This document shows positions 44,474 to 57,700 of a DNA stretch of 64,000 nt, one piece after another. Within the stretch, counting starts at the first letter, position 1. The number at the start of each line of letters is the position of its first letter. Source of the DNA: Mesostigma viride (Eukaryota; Streptophyta; Mesostigmatophyceae; Mesostigmatales; Mesostigmataceae); the NCBI GenBank assembly GCA_009746045.1, contig RPFO01000256.1:1927829-1991828 (forward strand), written 5' to 3'. Under the pieces are notes generated by a model, which ran no database searches, had not been told where the DNA came from, and worked only from the letters and a program-made list of their open reading frames with translations. Made by a program: the position numbers and the translations under genes.

Positions 44474-47400
44474 CTCCTCCCCCTCCTCCATGAGGTGGGA
44501 GCCGAAGGGAGGAACCATGAACAATCCTATATCATGCAAGGGCTTTCAGCCTTCAACCACGGGTACGGCCTTACAGGGATCAGCAGTCGCCAGAATAAAC
44601 AGTTCGTGTGACTTGTTCGCCAGGGCGGGGGCCTGCCTGACTGGAACCTGTTTCAAACGGCGGGGACTCTCCTGATACTGATGGTATCAGGCCTCCATTG
44701 GTCAAGGCGTGGGGCGCACCACCTTACCGACTGGCTGCTTCTCCTTTGCAAGGTCATTCCCATGGCCTCTATCATCCCACTCATGCATGGGTCCTATCTA
44801 CCGGGACCCTTACACGAGTAAAAAAAAAGAATGGGTCCAGGTTGGCGTAAGGCCGGCTACCTACTCCGGGTCCTGAAAGTGGCAGCTCTCACTCGACTCG
44901 AGTATAGCCTAATAACGTGCACTCAACAAGTGAGGCACCACTTGAAGCTGGGAGATACAAATATGCTCAACAACATGAGGAATGCTTTACAGCACGACCT
45001 CAGAGAAGCAACTGGGTCTTATCTCGATAAACAGGGACATGTGCAGCATGGCGTGACATGCTTAAAGTCGCCGGCGACGCCGATTGATACCACGTGGGCG
45101 GCGCAACGCAGACGTGGTTGGAAAGACCACGGTCGCACGAAGATATGCCGCATGCAACCGACATAAAAGTGACGCCATACTAGACATCAGGATTCGATCA
45201 CACCTTGGTAACGTTCTCGACATAGGGGCCCAAGAGAAAGGGCCATGGCGGCCGGACACTTCATACCTGAACGGCGTGATGACCATATGGGCGCCTCAAT
45301 GCGCCAATGCACGACGAGGCGCAACAGTAGTCGGTGACCGAATGCATTCAAGGCGAAGGGGCGGCTACAGCCATGAAGCGCAGATTGTCGTAGCAACGCA
45401 GGTTGAAGCAATCCGGTCAATGTCGCACCAACAATTGAAAAGGCGGCGAGGGGCTGGGACAGCATGAAGTGCCACCAATGTCTCCAGAGTCAGCACTCGC
45501 ATTCGGAGAGGCATGAGGACCGCGGCAGCATGAAATGCCGCCAGAGAGGGCCGGTGTCGTCGCCTCAGAAGAAGCATGGAGAGCCGAACACGAGGCGGAT
45601 CAGCATGACGCTCGAGCAGAGACTCTTATGACGGGCGGATGTGCACGGGTCGCTGTGAAGATACCAAGGCGTCAGCTGTTCACGGCCGGCACGGGGGCTG
45701 ATCCATCGGAGACAGTGAGCTTGCAAGCAGGGGTCGTCGCAACGCGCGACTGCCTTGACTTCTCTTCTCTGGACTGTCGCGGGCGCCATATGACAACGAC
45801 GCGAGTAATACTGCAGGAGGTGCGGATGCGCCACCACCCATCGCAGACGCGCCCGAGACTCAGTTCAACGCATGGGGCGACTTTATCCACAACATGTTTG
45901 GATGGGGGCACTGACGTCGGGGCAGCCATTGAAGCTGATCACATCTAGGCGCCACTGGGGTCACTTCTCCATGTCGACTGCCAGGCCATTAGCTTGCGTG
46001 GGTTAGAAATGTCGAATGCAGCCGCAAAATCGCCAGTCCTGAACCAACTGAAGTCACGTTCGGTAGCTGAAACATCGTGGTTGATGTCGGACGTTTAGGT
46101 ACCGACTGTCATTGACGCCACATCTGCAAGGTGGCTCGATATGTAGTTGGGTCTGGGGAATTGCGGTCTGGTCTGTTGGTTGGTTGTTTTCCACAAGGGT
46201 AAGTACTGTAAGGAACACTTCGATGGCATGTGCATTCAAGACGTATAGATAGGCCAACCCAAAAGACAACACCCACAAGGATCACGACTATCATGGGTCC
46301 TTTGGCAGCCATAACACAGTCCTCTACCATCCATATGGCATGTGAGGCTAGATCACTCCCTCCAGAGAGTTTTTAGCAACCATCCAAAACATGCACACTG
46401 TTCACGAATGATTCCACGTGCAGGTAAGGCAAACTAACCATTTACGTGACATTGATGTATCAAGGAGACAACATGGATGTTCACACTGTACCTAAGTCCA
46501 GAGCGAAGATTGTGAACAAGCATTTCCAAAAGTCACTAGTGCAAGCAAAATATAAACCTTATTCAACTCAATTCGAGTGCGCACAACCAAGTATTAAGTC
46601 TATCTACCAATGCACTAAGACCGTCTTTCCAAGAGCTCTCCTCCCCCCCCTATCAGATCATAGCGCCCACGCTATGGGATGCACGAAGGTGTCCCAAGAG
46701 TATTGGCTAGGCCGGTAAGGATGTGGAGGCGCATGAATCCATGGGAGGGATAGATAGCGGACCCGAGCAAGGCTGGCCATAGTTAGCATCGCGGGGTGAG
46801 GAAAACGAGATTCCTAGTTGGGTAATGCTTCAGAAGAGATCCAAGTCATGGATGTGACGGATGGCATTTGAAAACTGCGGGTACAAGGGTCATTGATGTG
46901 ACAGGTTGCTGCTGAAAACTGCAAGTACAAGGGTCATTGGTTTGGTAGGCTGCCATGCCCGGGCTATAGGACCGGTCACTGTTACAATACAAGCATCCGG
47001 GGGTTCATGTACCATATCCTCACACTCATAACGGACTATCATGAGAAGGAAGAATGGTGCCACCCACGTCAACAGTCAACAACATTAAGAGTCTCTGTGC
47101 CCGACTTGGGGTACATGTCCAAGCAGGAGAGGTGTCAAACACCGTATATATGGTATTATGCTAGCAAAACTGCTAGCGAGGGCGGGCTTTAGGAAGGAAT
47201 GTAAAACGAAACATTTATTAAGCATCCATGAAACATTCATTCCATACAAGTCCAACACGAGGCTAAGCATCTTGCACAGGTCACGTTCACGTGTCCAAGA
47301 CTTGTTTTATCATAATGGGGGCCAAAATGAGCTCAGGTCCTATGTACAATATATGCCTCGACGAAAATTGGCTTCCCCATGCATATTATCATGGCAAGAA

Positions 47401-50400
47401 CAATCCACCCAGCACACCATGTGCAAACAGAGCAGTCACGAAATCGTCCGAGGGCACATGTTTAGGCCATGGAATGCAGGATAGCGTTGTTAGTTATGCC
47501 ACGACCTCAACATGAGAATTAAATGTGGCGGGGGAAATAGCCTCATGGGATAAGGGAAGTGATGATGATCCCAATGTTTTAGTCACCAAGTTCGTACAAC
47601 AAGTGATTCACTTTCAACCAATATGAGAGGGAAACTTCAATGCACATCACGAGCGCAACTTCATAGTGAGAACCATCATTGTCAAAGACTGATAAAGGTA
47701 CATCCCAAGAACTTTGCATAAAGCATTTGCCATGAGAGGAACGGAGTAGCCGAGGGACACAGCAATCTCAATCCCTACAAGAGGCGAGAGATGCATGGGG
47801 CACACAAGACACCATGCAGGGCACATTATGGTTCATGGCAAGTAATTAAAACATTAGAGCAATATCGGTATTATTACCATGAGGAAGGAGGGGCAGTGGT
47901 ATGCCCGTTCTTGTCCTAGTAAGTGCGGCAGTCACATGGCATGCATGGTTGCAATTAGTGGGAGATAATATATATAGGATCTGTGTGCAACAGCGAGCGA
48001 AATTAAGCCCACCATGCCAACATCAGTGAGGGGTACGCCAGTAGTTGCATTGTCATGCCATGGAGCCTCACATATATGTAGGAGGAAGTTGCGTGGGCAC
48101 ATGTTATTCATGTCAACTAAAGATGAGTTAGACCTAAGTTACCGCAGCATCAGAAAAATCGCGTCCATTAATTGGGAGGCATGGAAAAATCACCAAACGG
48201 AATCAACGAGCACGGGGCCATCTGGTCATGTCAGGCGATTCTTAAACCACATCACAGTTTAATTATGCCAAACAAGTGTCCACATGACTGAACACAAGTA
48301 CTCGATATCTCCACCAAGAGGGGTTGGGAAGAAATCATTGTGCATAATGGGAACATAGCAAAGCAATCCTCATCATCATAAGGGAGTAGACTTCTCTAGG
48401 ATTCATGCACTCAGGCAGAGCTAAACAAAAGAGACATTCTTTAGCTAGGATATCATGATTGAGCAAGTGACAACATGCTCTATGCGGAAACTATCATAAG
48501 GGTTGCAGGCGGTGTAGATCTGCGCAGGCGGGGCCAAGGACTAGTCAAGAGCGGCAGGAACCCACCTGGGGAGAACTTTCTGAACAACAGTTGTCTCCGT
48601 CAACTGGATGTAACACAGCATCATAACAACACCTCGAGTGTATTGAACACACTGTGATATAGGGAATGAAGAGAAGACTCTTTGGGGCTGGTGAGTCCCT
48701 TATGACACTTGTGGCAGTGCATCGGCACACCACATGGGATATGGACATCAAGAGTACATGGCAGGGAAGCGTCAGGGTTACCATCAATGGTGCGCCTCAA
48801 AACACCATACTACAGTAATGTTCGATTATCGGTGTAGCTGGGACGCGCACCAAGGACAAGCGCTTGCTATCATTTATAGGGTGTAGAACGAAAGCAAAGC
48901 TTAGCAAAAGGGGATATTTCACCTATAGGGCTGCACAGCCAGCACACGAGAGTAGGCAAACAGCACTAGCTCCATAGGGGTGCACAAGGAACACTGCACA
49001 ATACACATAGGAAGGGCATGTGCGCATGATCGTGCCAGAAAATACACCTACAAAAACTAATAAAAACTAGCCAAGGAAGCGAGGATTGGCTGGGTATAGG
49101 TGGCTGTCAAGCAACAATGCTAGCTTTACTGCGGTAGCACCCCTCCCCCCCTCACATAACAGGGCAGGGTACAAAGCTAGGAAGATAGCGAGAACCCTGC
49201 GGTATGTGGGGTCCCACGAGAACCGTATACAAGGGAGAAAATGTAGGAAGGGTGAACAAGGAAGCAGACACTTAAGACGTACGTAGAATGGCAACTAGAG
49301 CAGCCAATGCTACTCCTTAGCAACCATGGGGGCACGGGACAAATAAAATAAATAACCAGGCACGGAGTCATATAGTATCACTAGGAGGATACAGTACAAC
49401 ACACATACCAAGGTAAGATGTTACGATTTATACTATAAGAATTAGGCTCATGATGCCAAGGCTGATACGAGCGTCATCTGAGCACTGGCGGGAACAGAAA
49501 CACGTGAGGATGGCACGTGCTTGGGGCTACATCACGTGCTTGATGGCACGTGCTTGGGTCAGATGCTGTACGGGGACATGCCACAGGGTGAGCGATCCGA
49601 AGACGGTAACGTGAGAGTAAAATAGCATGCTACATCTACAACACAGGGCAATGTAGCGGTTATTGGCAAAGCAAGGTAAACGCACAGCTCTCACTATGGA
49701 AAGTGTACAAGGGCACGTCAGTAGGATAGGACAGCCAAAAGCACTTGAGGTACGAGACAAGAGCTGAGAGACAGCAGAGGGTTGAACTGTTTGTCATAGC
49801 CACATGGGGCGGAAGCAGAGATTCATGGGCATGATGTGATGAGCTGCAACCTGCTGCAGATCGAGGGATTCCAGCTGTAGGAAAGGTAATCTGCAGCTAT
49901 CCAACTATAAAAAGTTTGGTGCAAACATCTTGGTCAGAAGCGTGACATAAAATGTGTGACCTGGTGGGGCTACACACAGAAATTTAGGTTTCATGCCCAA
50001 ACAACAGAAATCAGGTGGGAGACGTATTGAACTGTGTGACATGGGGCTGCACACAGAAAATTGGATTACAAGCCAACAATAGCATAATCGAAGTATGAAC
50101 ATGCCAAAGGTTGACGTGATAACAAGAAGGATTAGCAATCCACGAAGGATATGGGAGAGAAAAAAAAACCATTCTTGCTACCACTCATGAGACAATGAAC
50201 CAGCAAAGGGGGCTGACATGAAAGTTCAAAACAACAAGCAAGAGGCTAACGATGTCATTGCTCGCAGTCAAAATAACTGAATGGGAAAAATCCAGTGGGT
50301 AAATTCCCAAAGAACCACGAATATCATGCAGAAAACAAAGGCTCGGCGACCGGGGGCTTGGTGTCCGGGCAGATCTATTGTCCTCTCGTGTTTATAAAGA

Positions 50401-51043
50401 AAAAGGGCAACCAACGCAGGCAACTTGGGCTACTAATCTGCGCCAGCCATGCCACAGGAGTACTCTACGCAGCAACGGGATCGTCAAAAAGGGTCAGATT
50501 CGTGCAGCAAGTGACGCACAAGATTTCAGTTTACTCTGCTATATCAGGGCGACCCGAATCTGGTCGCTTTATAATCAGGAAAAGGGGCTATGGCGGCCAG
50601 GCAAAAGCAACTTGACAGGCGGCCAGGTCTGTGAAAGCTAAATCATACTTTTTATAATGCATACGAGAAGGGAATCGTCACTAAAAGGACGAGCTACTAA
50701 CGCTTGCTGTCAAGGGCTGCACCGGGGTCGAGGTGCGTGATCAGCAGAAGGGGTCTAAATTACACGTTGCTGCCCAGGCAGGGCTGCAAAAACAAGGGTA
50801 AATTCACTACGTTTTGGCTCTACCTAGACAGAAGATTGCCAGGCTTCTATCTGTTTATTTCGTTGAGTATCCGGTGTCCTATATCTAAGGCAGCACTACG
50901 GATCTTGCTCAACAGGAAAAACGTACCTTATGTCGCTTGCCCGATTGCAGCAAAGTGATGGCAGGTGATAAAATGCATGACGATGTTTAAAGTTAAACGC
51001 TGCAGCAATGGGCTGTCCGCTGCAGGTGTTCCTCCGAGTCCAT
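44474..51043 (-). other. interior of the LARD-like element
   Basis: 6.57 kb without recognisable coding sequence on either strand. There are only short random frames and no long tandem array. Confidence 0.8.
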
Positions 51044-51774
51044 TGTAACATCCTAGCCCCGGCGTCTAACCTCGGGCCGAGGTAGCACCTAATTCAAATG
51101 CGAAAGATCTTTTCCTACTGGACAGGGGATGCAATGCCAATTTACAATATCGTCATTAATACAAATTATCAATCATGCCAGGGTCGGCTTTACCTAAATG
51201 GGACAAGGTTGAAAAACTAATCACTCCCCAAGGGGAGGGTAGTGACGCTACTCCATAGCTGAGTATCAAGCGCGTCCGAAGGTTGGGCCACCTTCCTTGC
51301 TAATATTCCTTGCCACCGGCTCTGTCCTGACCACACTTCAACAGTGGGCCGACATGGGCCGTCGGGCGCAACCACACAAATAATACTAAGTACGTGGCTC
51401 ACACATTTATGTCCACAATTCCCACTTGTCTTTTGGTCCTACTAAAAGGCGCCGGGCCATCCGGCCCTTAGCAAACATGGTACACACAATTAGGGACGCA
51501 TTCGGCACAATTAAGGGTGCATGCTGGCTGTTGTTGCCACGGGAGGTACTACGCAGCGCAGGTGCTGACCATATACCTAAAGCTACCGGACGGTACCACA
51601 TTGGTTCCATCCGGGTACATGCACAACCGGCTGCACCAAGTCGGTATCATGTATAACTTTCTGCACACTTGTCCAAATTCAGCGGAACCTGGGGCGATTG
51701 CACGGACGTAATAAACTCTACGTCCAAGCAGTTACGGCGGGAGCGTAACACTACTGTTGCGTTGGGATGCAACA
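51044..51774 (-). repeat. 5' LTR of the non-coding element
   Basis: 731 bp; followed by TTTCT, the second copy of the target duplication. Confidence 0.93.
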
Positions 51775-51837
51775 TTTCTATCGCCTCTCCTGACGAACAA
51801 TCCATTTAGATGTACTATATCTATTTTTAGCGTATAT

Positions 51838-52398
51838 TATAAATAAATCATACTAACTCGGCCTCTGTAATTCCATTTCGGAATTTAGTGAGTATTTCCC
51901 TGGAGAAAAGTTTTTTTCCACCTCCCAAAGAAGCCTCGGAGGTGACCGATCCGTACACCAACGAACTAGTCTGATTGGATCTGGAGAGTACGGGATGCAT
52001 GTCCGTATCGAGGAGGTGTGTACGGTTTACATGTCCGTACCGATGCGGTGTGTACGGGTAACACGTCCGTACCCGGATGGTGTGTACGGTGGTCACGTCG
52101 ACCGCTTTAGGGTCTCTCTGTACTCTATTGTTAGTGCGTAATGTAAATAAATCATACTAACTCGGCCTCTGTAATTCCATTTCGGAATTTAGTGAGTATT
52201 TCCCTGGAGAAAAGTTTTTTTCCATCCCCCAAAGAAGCCTCGGAGGTGACCGATCCGTACACCAACGAACTATTCTGATTGGATCTGGAGAGTACGGGAT
52301 GCATGTCCGTACCGAGGAGGTGTGTACGGTTTACATGTCCGTACCGATGCGGTGTGTACGGGTAACACGTCCGTACCCGGATGGTGTGTACGGGCAAC
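51838..52398. repeat. 304-bp tandem duplication with GTACGG...CCGTAC palindromes
   Basis: Two copies (about 51838-52093 and 52142-52398, offset 304). Each ends in three or four 32-bp units in which GTACGG and CCGTAC flank about 9 bp, so every unit can form a hairpin. The array lies directly downstream of the minus-strand ORF ending at 52411. The plus strand between units reads GGTGTGTACGG. Confidence 0.85.
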
Positions 52399-52410
52399 AC
52401 GACCGTACGT

Positions 52411-53168
52411 CTAAGGACGCCGCCTGCCACGCTTCGACTTGGAGCGGACGGAGCGATGAGCACTCGAAGGGTGCGAACCCGATCCAGACCCTTGCCGTTT
52501 AGAACGACGTTCCTTGTCGTTCCAAAACAGTTTTGAAAACTCGACCTGCTGCCCTTCCAGCTGTCGGACGACGTCGTCACCTGCGCGCAAACGCTCCTCG
52601 TCGCGTTTGTTCGCATTCTGCTTGATCACGATACCGTCGCTGATAGCCTTTACCGTCGACATGGGAGCACCAGCCCTCCGTAGAGCTCGCAACTCATCCA
52701 TGTCACGCATTATCGAGTCTGTCCGAGCGGTGATCGCATCGAGCGTCTTCAGGGCATTGTTGTTCGTTGTCAAGATCTTGTCGGATGCCGCGCTTTTCCA
52801 CACGTCAAGGACGAGCTCGCTCGTATCGCGACTCACAAGGCGAAGAGCGGCCCCGTCACGCTTGCTGCCCGTTCCGTCTGCGACGTTCTTCAGTAGAAGT
52901 CGTTGGAGGTCGGCGGGGAGATCATTCCATGTAGGGCGGAGTCAGATGATGACGCTTTCTGCATCGTCTGAAAGGCGTCGCGCGTCTCCTTGGCGTTCTG
53001 TCGTTTCTGTTCGCCGGCGATCAATGCGGCGTAATCCGAAGCATCTCGGCGCTTCAATCGCTGCAGAAACTTCGCCTCGTTGTCGCGTTGGACGCGATCT
53101 CTCTCTTGAGCATTATCGGCTATCTTAAGTCCTCGGACCATCTCGGCATTGACGTTGGAGTCCTTCAA
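52411..53168 (-). CDS. F-box-like/coiled-coil protein (frame-broken)
   Basis: The first part (53168-52890) is charged and helical (AQERDRVQRDNEAKFLQRLK). After a one-base break near 52930 a stretch WNDLPADLQRLLLKNV, ALRLVSRDTSELV resembles an F-box. Then comes a helical region (LKTLDAITARTDSIM, KRDEERLRAGDDVVRQLEG) and a basic Ser/Arg/Lys end (RSKSKRGRRRP) at 52411. It is intronless, follows the ORF at 53200-53731 on the same strand, and is itself followed by the palindromic array. F-box proteins recruit targets to SCF ligases. An endogenous viral origin is inferred from context only. Confidence 0.45.
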
Positions 53169-53199
53169 AAGTATACATAACGTCTATCGCGGTCCATCT

Positions 53200-53731
53200 T
53201 CTGATCGCGCGTGCCCATGTTCGACTCGATAGTAGCCAGGCGAGCCTCCGAGGCCTTGATCTGGTTCTTCGACGTGTCTTTCGCGGCCTGTGTGGCGATA
53301 GCGCTCATATCTTTGTCCACGAGTCAAGCGTTTGCCAAGTTCTTGTCACCGCCTTGGGCTAAAGCGACCTCGCCCAAAATCTTGAGAAGAATGTCATTCG
53401 GCATGTCTTTCAGACCTACGTCGGGCCGCTTCGGAGCCGGTAACGCGCCGAGTTTCTGCGGTCGCTTCTCCGCCTCGCCCTCGTCCGTATTTCCAGGTTT
53501 CGCGAAAAGGGTTCGGAGGAGCAAACGTGGCTCCGTCGTCGGTTCCGAACCGGATATAGTAACGCCGATATCGTCTGGATTCGACACTTGCGTCACGTTC
53601 GTGGCTTCCCCTCGGTGTCTCCTGCGCTTCCGAGATTGACACGCGGCATGCGTACCGCACAACTTCCGGCCTGGACGGGCGTCATTCCAACATTCGCGCC
53701 CCCGTTTCGTCTTACGGCAACACTTTGCCAT
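53200..53731 (-). CDS. Cys/His-motif plus F-box-like protein (frame-broken)
   Basis: Starts MAKCCRKTKRGRECW and continues with RPGRKLCGTHA, a C-X(n)-G-X2-C...C-G-x-H motif often met in giant-virus proteins. The C-terminal part has DMPNDILLKILGEVA, the beginning of an F-box. The frame stops at 53324, but helical coding-like sequence (AIATQAAKDTSKNQI, EARLATIESNM) goes on in another frame to about 53170, possibly reaching the next ORF. The upstream spacer is short and AT-rich. Confidence in the motif is moderate; confidence in a viral origin is low. Confidence 0.45.
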
Positions 53732-53810
53732 CGTACTGATAATACAGTGGTATAATAATCCCGACGAAACCTATGTCTCTTACTTGGAATGCAATCGACG
53801 CTTAGTCCGC

Positions 53811-54640
53811 TTACGTCGATCTTTCCGAACTTGGCGCGTAGGATGCTTCTTTTGCTTGACAGTGCTCATTCACAGTCGTCAACAACGCATTCACGAGCGG
53901 AACCATCCATGGAACGCGCGCCCATTGGTCAGGATGCAACTGCGCGTCTGCCAATGCGGGCATGTACCTTTCGAACCCACGGGATCGTTCAATAGACGGG
54001 TCGCCGTGGAGAGGAGGCGCGGGGCGAGTGCGTACGTCCACCGCGCCTGCGGTCACGTTAAATGTCTTCAACACGTCACTGACCTTTTTCCCTCCTGGCG
54101 ACATCGACAGAGACGCAAAGGCGGTCGGAACCTCCCGTTTCGGAGCATGACCGCGATCCGCTGGTTTGGGCGCATCCTCAGCGGCCAGTGTACGACGTGC
54201 ACCGGCCCGTTGCCGGTCCGCTTCACGTTCCGCTTCTCGGGCCCGCGCCCGTTGTAGTATTGCCCGGGCCGTCTCTATGTCATCCAACCGTTCCTTGCCT
54301 TGTTTGTTGGTACGCGCACGATTCATGATCTCGTTCGCCTGTCGAATCGCCTCTGCCGTCTGGGCCGAGCGTTTTTTAGCAGAATCACGCGCGTCATCGT
54401 CTTGTTTACGACGCCTCAGATACTCTTCCTCCAGTTTTTTCATCGAGTCGTGGGATTGGAGGGCGTTTCGGATCGTCTCCGAAACCGAACTCGTTGTCGG
54501 CGGAGCTCGGGGAGGCTGTCTATGGGAGGGGGTCGCTTCAGGTGGGTTTGGACGCGACGGTTGAGAAGGCGGTTTAGGGGTGGGGTTCGCACGACCGGAT
54601 GGAGGCGATGAGGCGGTGCACCCCCAAACACCCGTAGGTT
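53811..54640 (-). CDS. coiled-coil protein, 5' end lost at the satellite junction
   Basis: 210 codons from ATG 54443 (MKKLEEEYLRRRKQ). The first 110 residues are a highly charged helix, likely coiled coil (RAILQRARAREAEREADRQ). The rest contains a globular-looking end (FERYMPALADAQLHPDQW, WMVPLVNALLTTV). The same frame stays open upstream through a Pro/Ser/Thr-rich part to about 54640 with no ATG, where satellite-type sequence begins, so the original N terminus was probably cut off. Family unknown. It is the first of the compact minus-strand run. Confidence 0.5.
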
Positions 54641-54764
54641 TGGTAAATTTGCATTTACCAAAACCAGATTTTTTGAGATATGCGTTTTTTGGTCTTCAAT
54701 GACGCATATGGTTGGGAAAAACACCAAAACAATGTTCTGACAAAAAAATTTTCATTGCTTGTGT

Positions 54765-57700
54765 CAGAAAATTGACGTGAAGGTGCTTTTCAGGGCATTT
54801 TGTGCCAAATATGACATGTCAATTTTTCCTGACTGCAGTTTTGCTCATACATAGGCCCCAATGTGGTGGTTAAGATCTATCTAGTACCCCAAGAGGGATT
54901 GCAAAGTTGCACATTTTTTGGATACCTGCAGGGGTCCCAACGGTGACGTCAAGTAGCATAAAAAACGCGGTTTTGCTCGATTTTAGCCTGTTTAGGCACC
55001 CTAGACCATGCAAATGAGATCAGATTGCAGCCAAACTTGGCAGCTGCCCTTGCCATGCTGAACAAAGAACATGTGCAAAGTTGCACATTTTTTGGATGCC
55101 TGCAGGGCACCCTGGGTGACGTCAAGTAGCATAAAAACCGCATTTTTGCTCGGTTTTAGCCTGTTTAGGCACCCTAGACCATGCAAATGAGACCAGATTG
55201 CAACCAAACTTGGCAGCTGCCCTTGCCATGCTGAACAAAGAACATGTGCAAAGTTGCACATTTTTTGGATGCCTGCAGGGCACCCTGGGTGACGTCAAAT
55301 AGCATAAAAAACGCATTTTTGCTCGGTTTCAGCCCATTTAGGCACCCTAGACCATGCAAATGAGCTCAGATTGCATCCAAACTTGGCAGCTGCTCTTGAC
55401 ATGCTGAAACGCGAACATGTGCAAAGTTGCACATGTTTTGGATACCTGCAGGGCACCCTGGGTGACGCCAAGTAGCATAAAATTAATTGACGCGAAGGCG
55501 CAAATACGACATGTCAATTTTTCCTGACTGCAGTTTTGCTCTAAACATGGCCCATATGTGGTGGTTAAGGTCTATCTAGTACCCCAAGAGGGATTGCAAA
55601 GTTGCGCATTTTTTGGATACCTGCAGGGGTCCCAACGGTGACGTCAAATAGCATAAAAACCGCATTTTTGCTCGGTTTTAGCCTGTTTAGGCACCCTAGA
55701 CCATGCAAATGAGATCAGATTGCAGCCAAACTTGGCAGCTGCCCTTGCCATGCTGAACAAAGAACATGTGCAAAGTTGCACATTTTTTGGATGCCTGCAG
55801 GGCACCCTGGGTGACGTCAAATAGCATAAAAACCGCATTTTTGCTCGGTTTTAGCCTGTTTAGGCACCCTAGACCATGCAAGTGAGCTCAGATTGCAGCC
55901 AAACTTGGCAGCTGCCCTTGCCATGATGAACAAAGAACATGCGCAAAGTTGCACATTTTTTGGATGCCTGCAGGGCACCCTGGGTGACGTCAAATAGCAT
56001 AAAAAACGCATTTTTGCTCGGTTTCAGCCCATTTAGGCACCCTAGACCATGCAAATGATCTCAGATTGCATCCAAACTTGGCAGCTGCTCTTGACATGCT
56101 GAAACACGAACATGTGCAAAGTTGCACATGTTTTGGATGCCTGCAGGGCACCCTGGGTGACGCCAAGTAGCATAAAATTAATTGACGCGAAGGCGCAAAT
56201 ACGACATGTCAATTTTTCCTGACTGCAGATTTGCTCATACATAGGCCCATATGTGGTGGTTAAGGTCTATCTAGTACCCCAAGAGGGATTGCAAAGTTGC
56301 ACATTTTTTGGATACCTGCAGGGGTCCCAACGGTGACGTCAAGTAGCATAAAAACCGCGATGTGGCACGATTTTAGCCTATTTAGGCACCCTAGACCATG
56401 CAAATGAGATCAGATTGCAGCCAAACTTGGCAGCTGCCCTTGCCATGCTGAACAAAGAACATGTGCAAAGTTGCACATTTTTTGGATGCCTGCAGGGCAC
56501 CCTGGGTGACGTCAAGTAGCATAAAAACCGCATTTTTGCTCGGTTTTAGCCTGTTTAGGCACCCTAGACCATGCAAATGAGACCAGATTGCAGCCAAACT
56601 TGGCAGCTGCCCTTGCCATGCTGAACAAAGAACATGCGCAAAGTTGCACATTTTTTGGATGCCTGCAGGGCACCCTGGGTGACGTCAAATAGCATAAAAA
56701 ACGCATTTTTGCTCGGTTTCAGCCCATTTAGGCTCCCTAGACCATGCAAATGAGCTCAGATTGCAACCAAACTTGGCAGCTGCTCTTGACATGCTGAAAC
56801 ACGAACATGTGCAAAGTTGCACATGTTTTGGATACCTGCAGGGCACCCTGGGTGGCGCCAAGTAGCATAAAATTAATTGACGCGAAGGCGCAAATACGAC
56901 ATGTCAATTTTTCCTGGCTGCAGTTTTGCTCTAAACATGGCCCATATGTGGTGGTTAAGGTCTATCTAGTACCCCAAGAGGGATTGCAAAGTTGCACATT
57001 TTTTGGATACCTGCAGGGGTCCCGACGGTGACGTCAAGTAGCATAAAAACCGCGATGTGGCACGATTTTAGCCTGTTTAGGCACCCTAGACCATGCAAAT
57101 GAGATCAGATTGCAGCCAAACTTGGCAGCTGCCCTTGCCATGCTGAACAAAGAACATGTGCAAAGTTGCACATTTTTTGGATGCCTGCAGGGCACCCTGG
57201 GTGACGTCAAATAGCATAAAAACCGCATTTTTGCTCGGTTTTAGCCTGTTTAGGCACCCTAGACCATGCAAGTGAGCTCAGATTGCAGCCAAACTTGGCA
57301 GCTGCCCTTGCCATGCTGAACAAAGAACATGCGCAAAGTTGCACATGTTTTGGATGCCTGCAGGGCACCCTGGGTGACGTCAAATAGCATAAAAACCGCA
57401 TTTTTGCTCGGTTTTAGCCTGTTTAGGCACCCTATAGACCATGCAAATGAGACCAGATTGCAACCAAACTTGGCAGCTGCCCTTGCCATGCTGAACAAAG
57501 AACATGTGCAAAGTTGCACATTTTTTGGATGCCTGCAGGGTACCCTGGGTGACGTCAAATAGCATAAAAAAACGCATTTTTGCTCGGTTTCAGCCCATTT
57601 AGGCTCCCTAGACCATGCAAATGAGCTCAGATTGCAACCAAACTTGGCAGCTGCTCTTGACATGCTGAAACACGAACATGTGCAAAGTTGCACATGTTTT

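Larger units (their letters stand above)
43743..51774 (-). mobile_element. non-coding LTR retrotransposon (LARD-like), 8.0 kb
   Basis: 731-bp LTRs (43743-44473, 51044-51774; offset 7301), nearly identical; the one difference I noticed is a two-base change near 44310. They have TG...CA-type ends (TGTAACATCC...GGATGCAACA) and a TTTCT target duplication on both flanks. Orientation is minus: a polypurine tract GGAGGAGGGGGAGGAG directly abuts the left LTR (44474-44489), and a TGG-starting primer-site candidate (TGGACTCGGAGGAAC) lies one base inside the right LTR. The 6.57-kb interior has no frame above about 137 codons and no gag or pol motif. It must depend on proteins from another element. Similar LTRs mean a young insertion. 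Confidence 0.9.

Noticed and set aside
50295-50641. Possible coding relic inside the LARD-like element
   Set aside because: No motif, plus strand only, short; consistent with chance frames.
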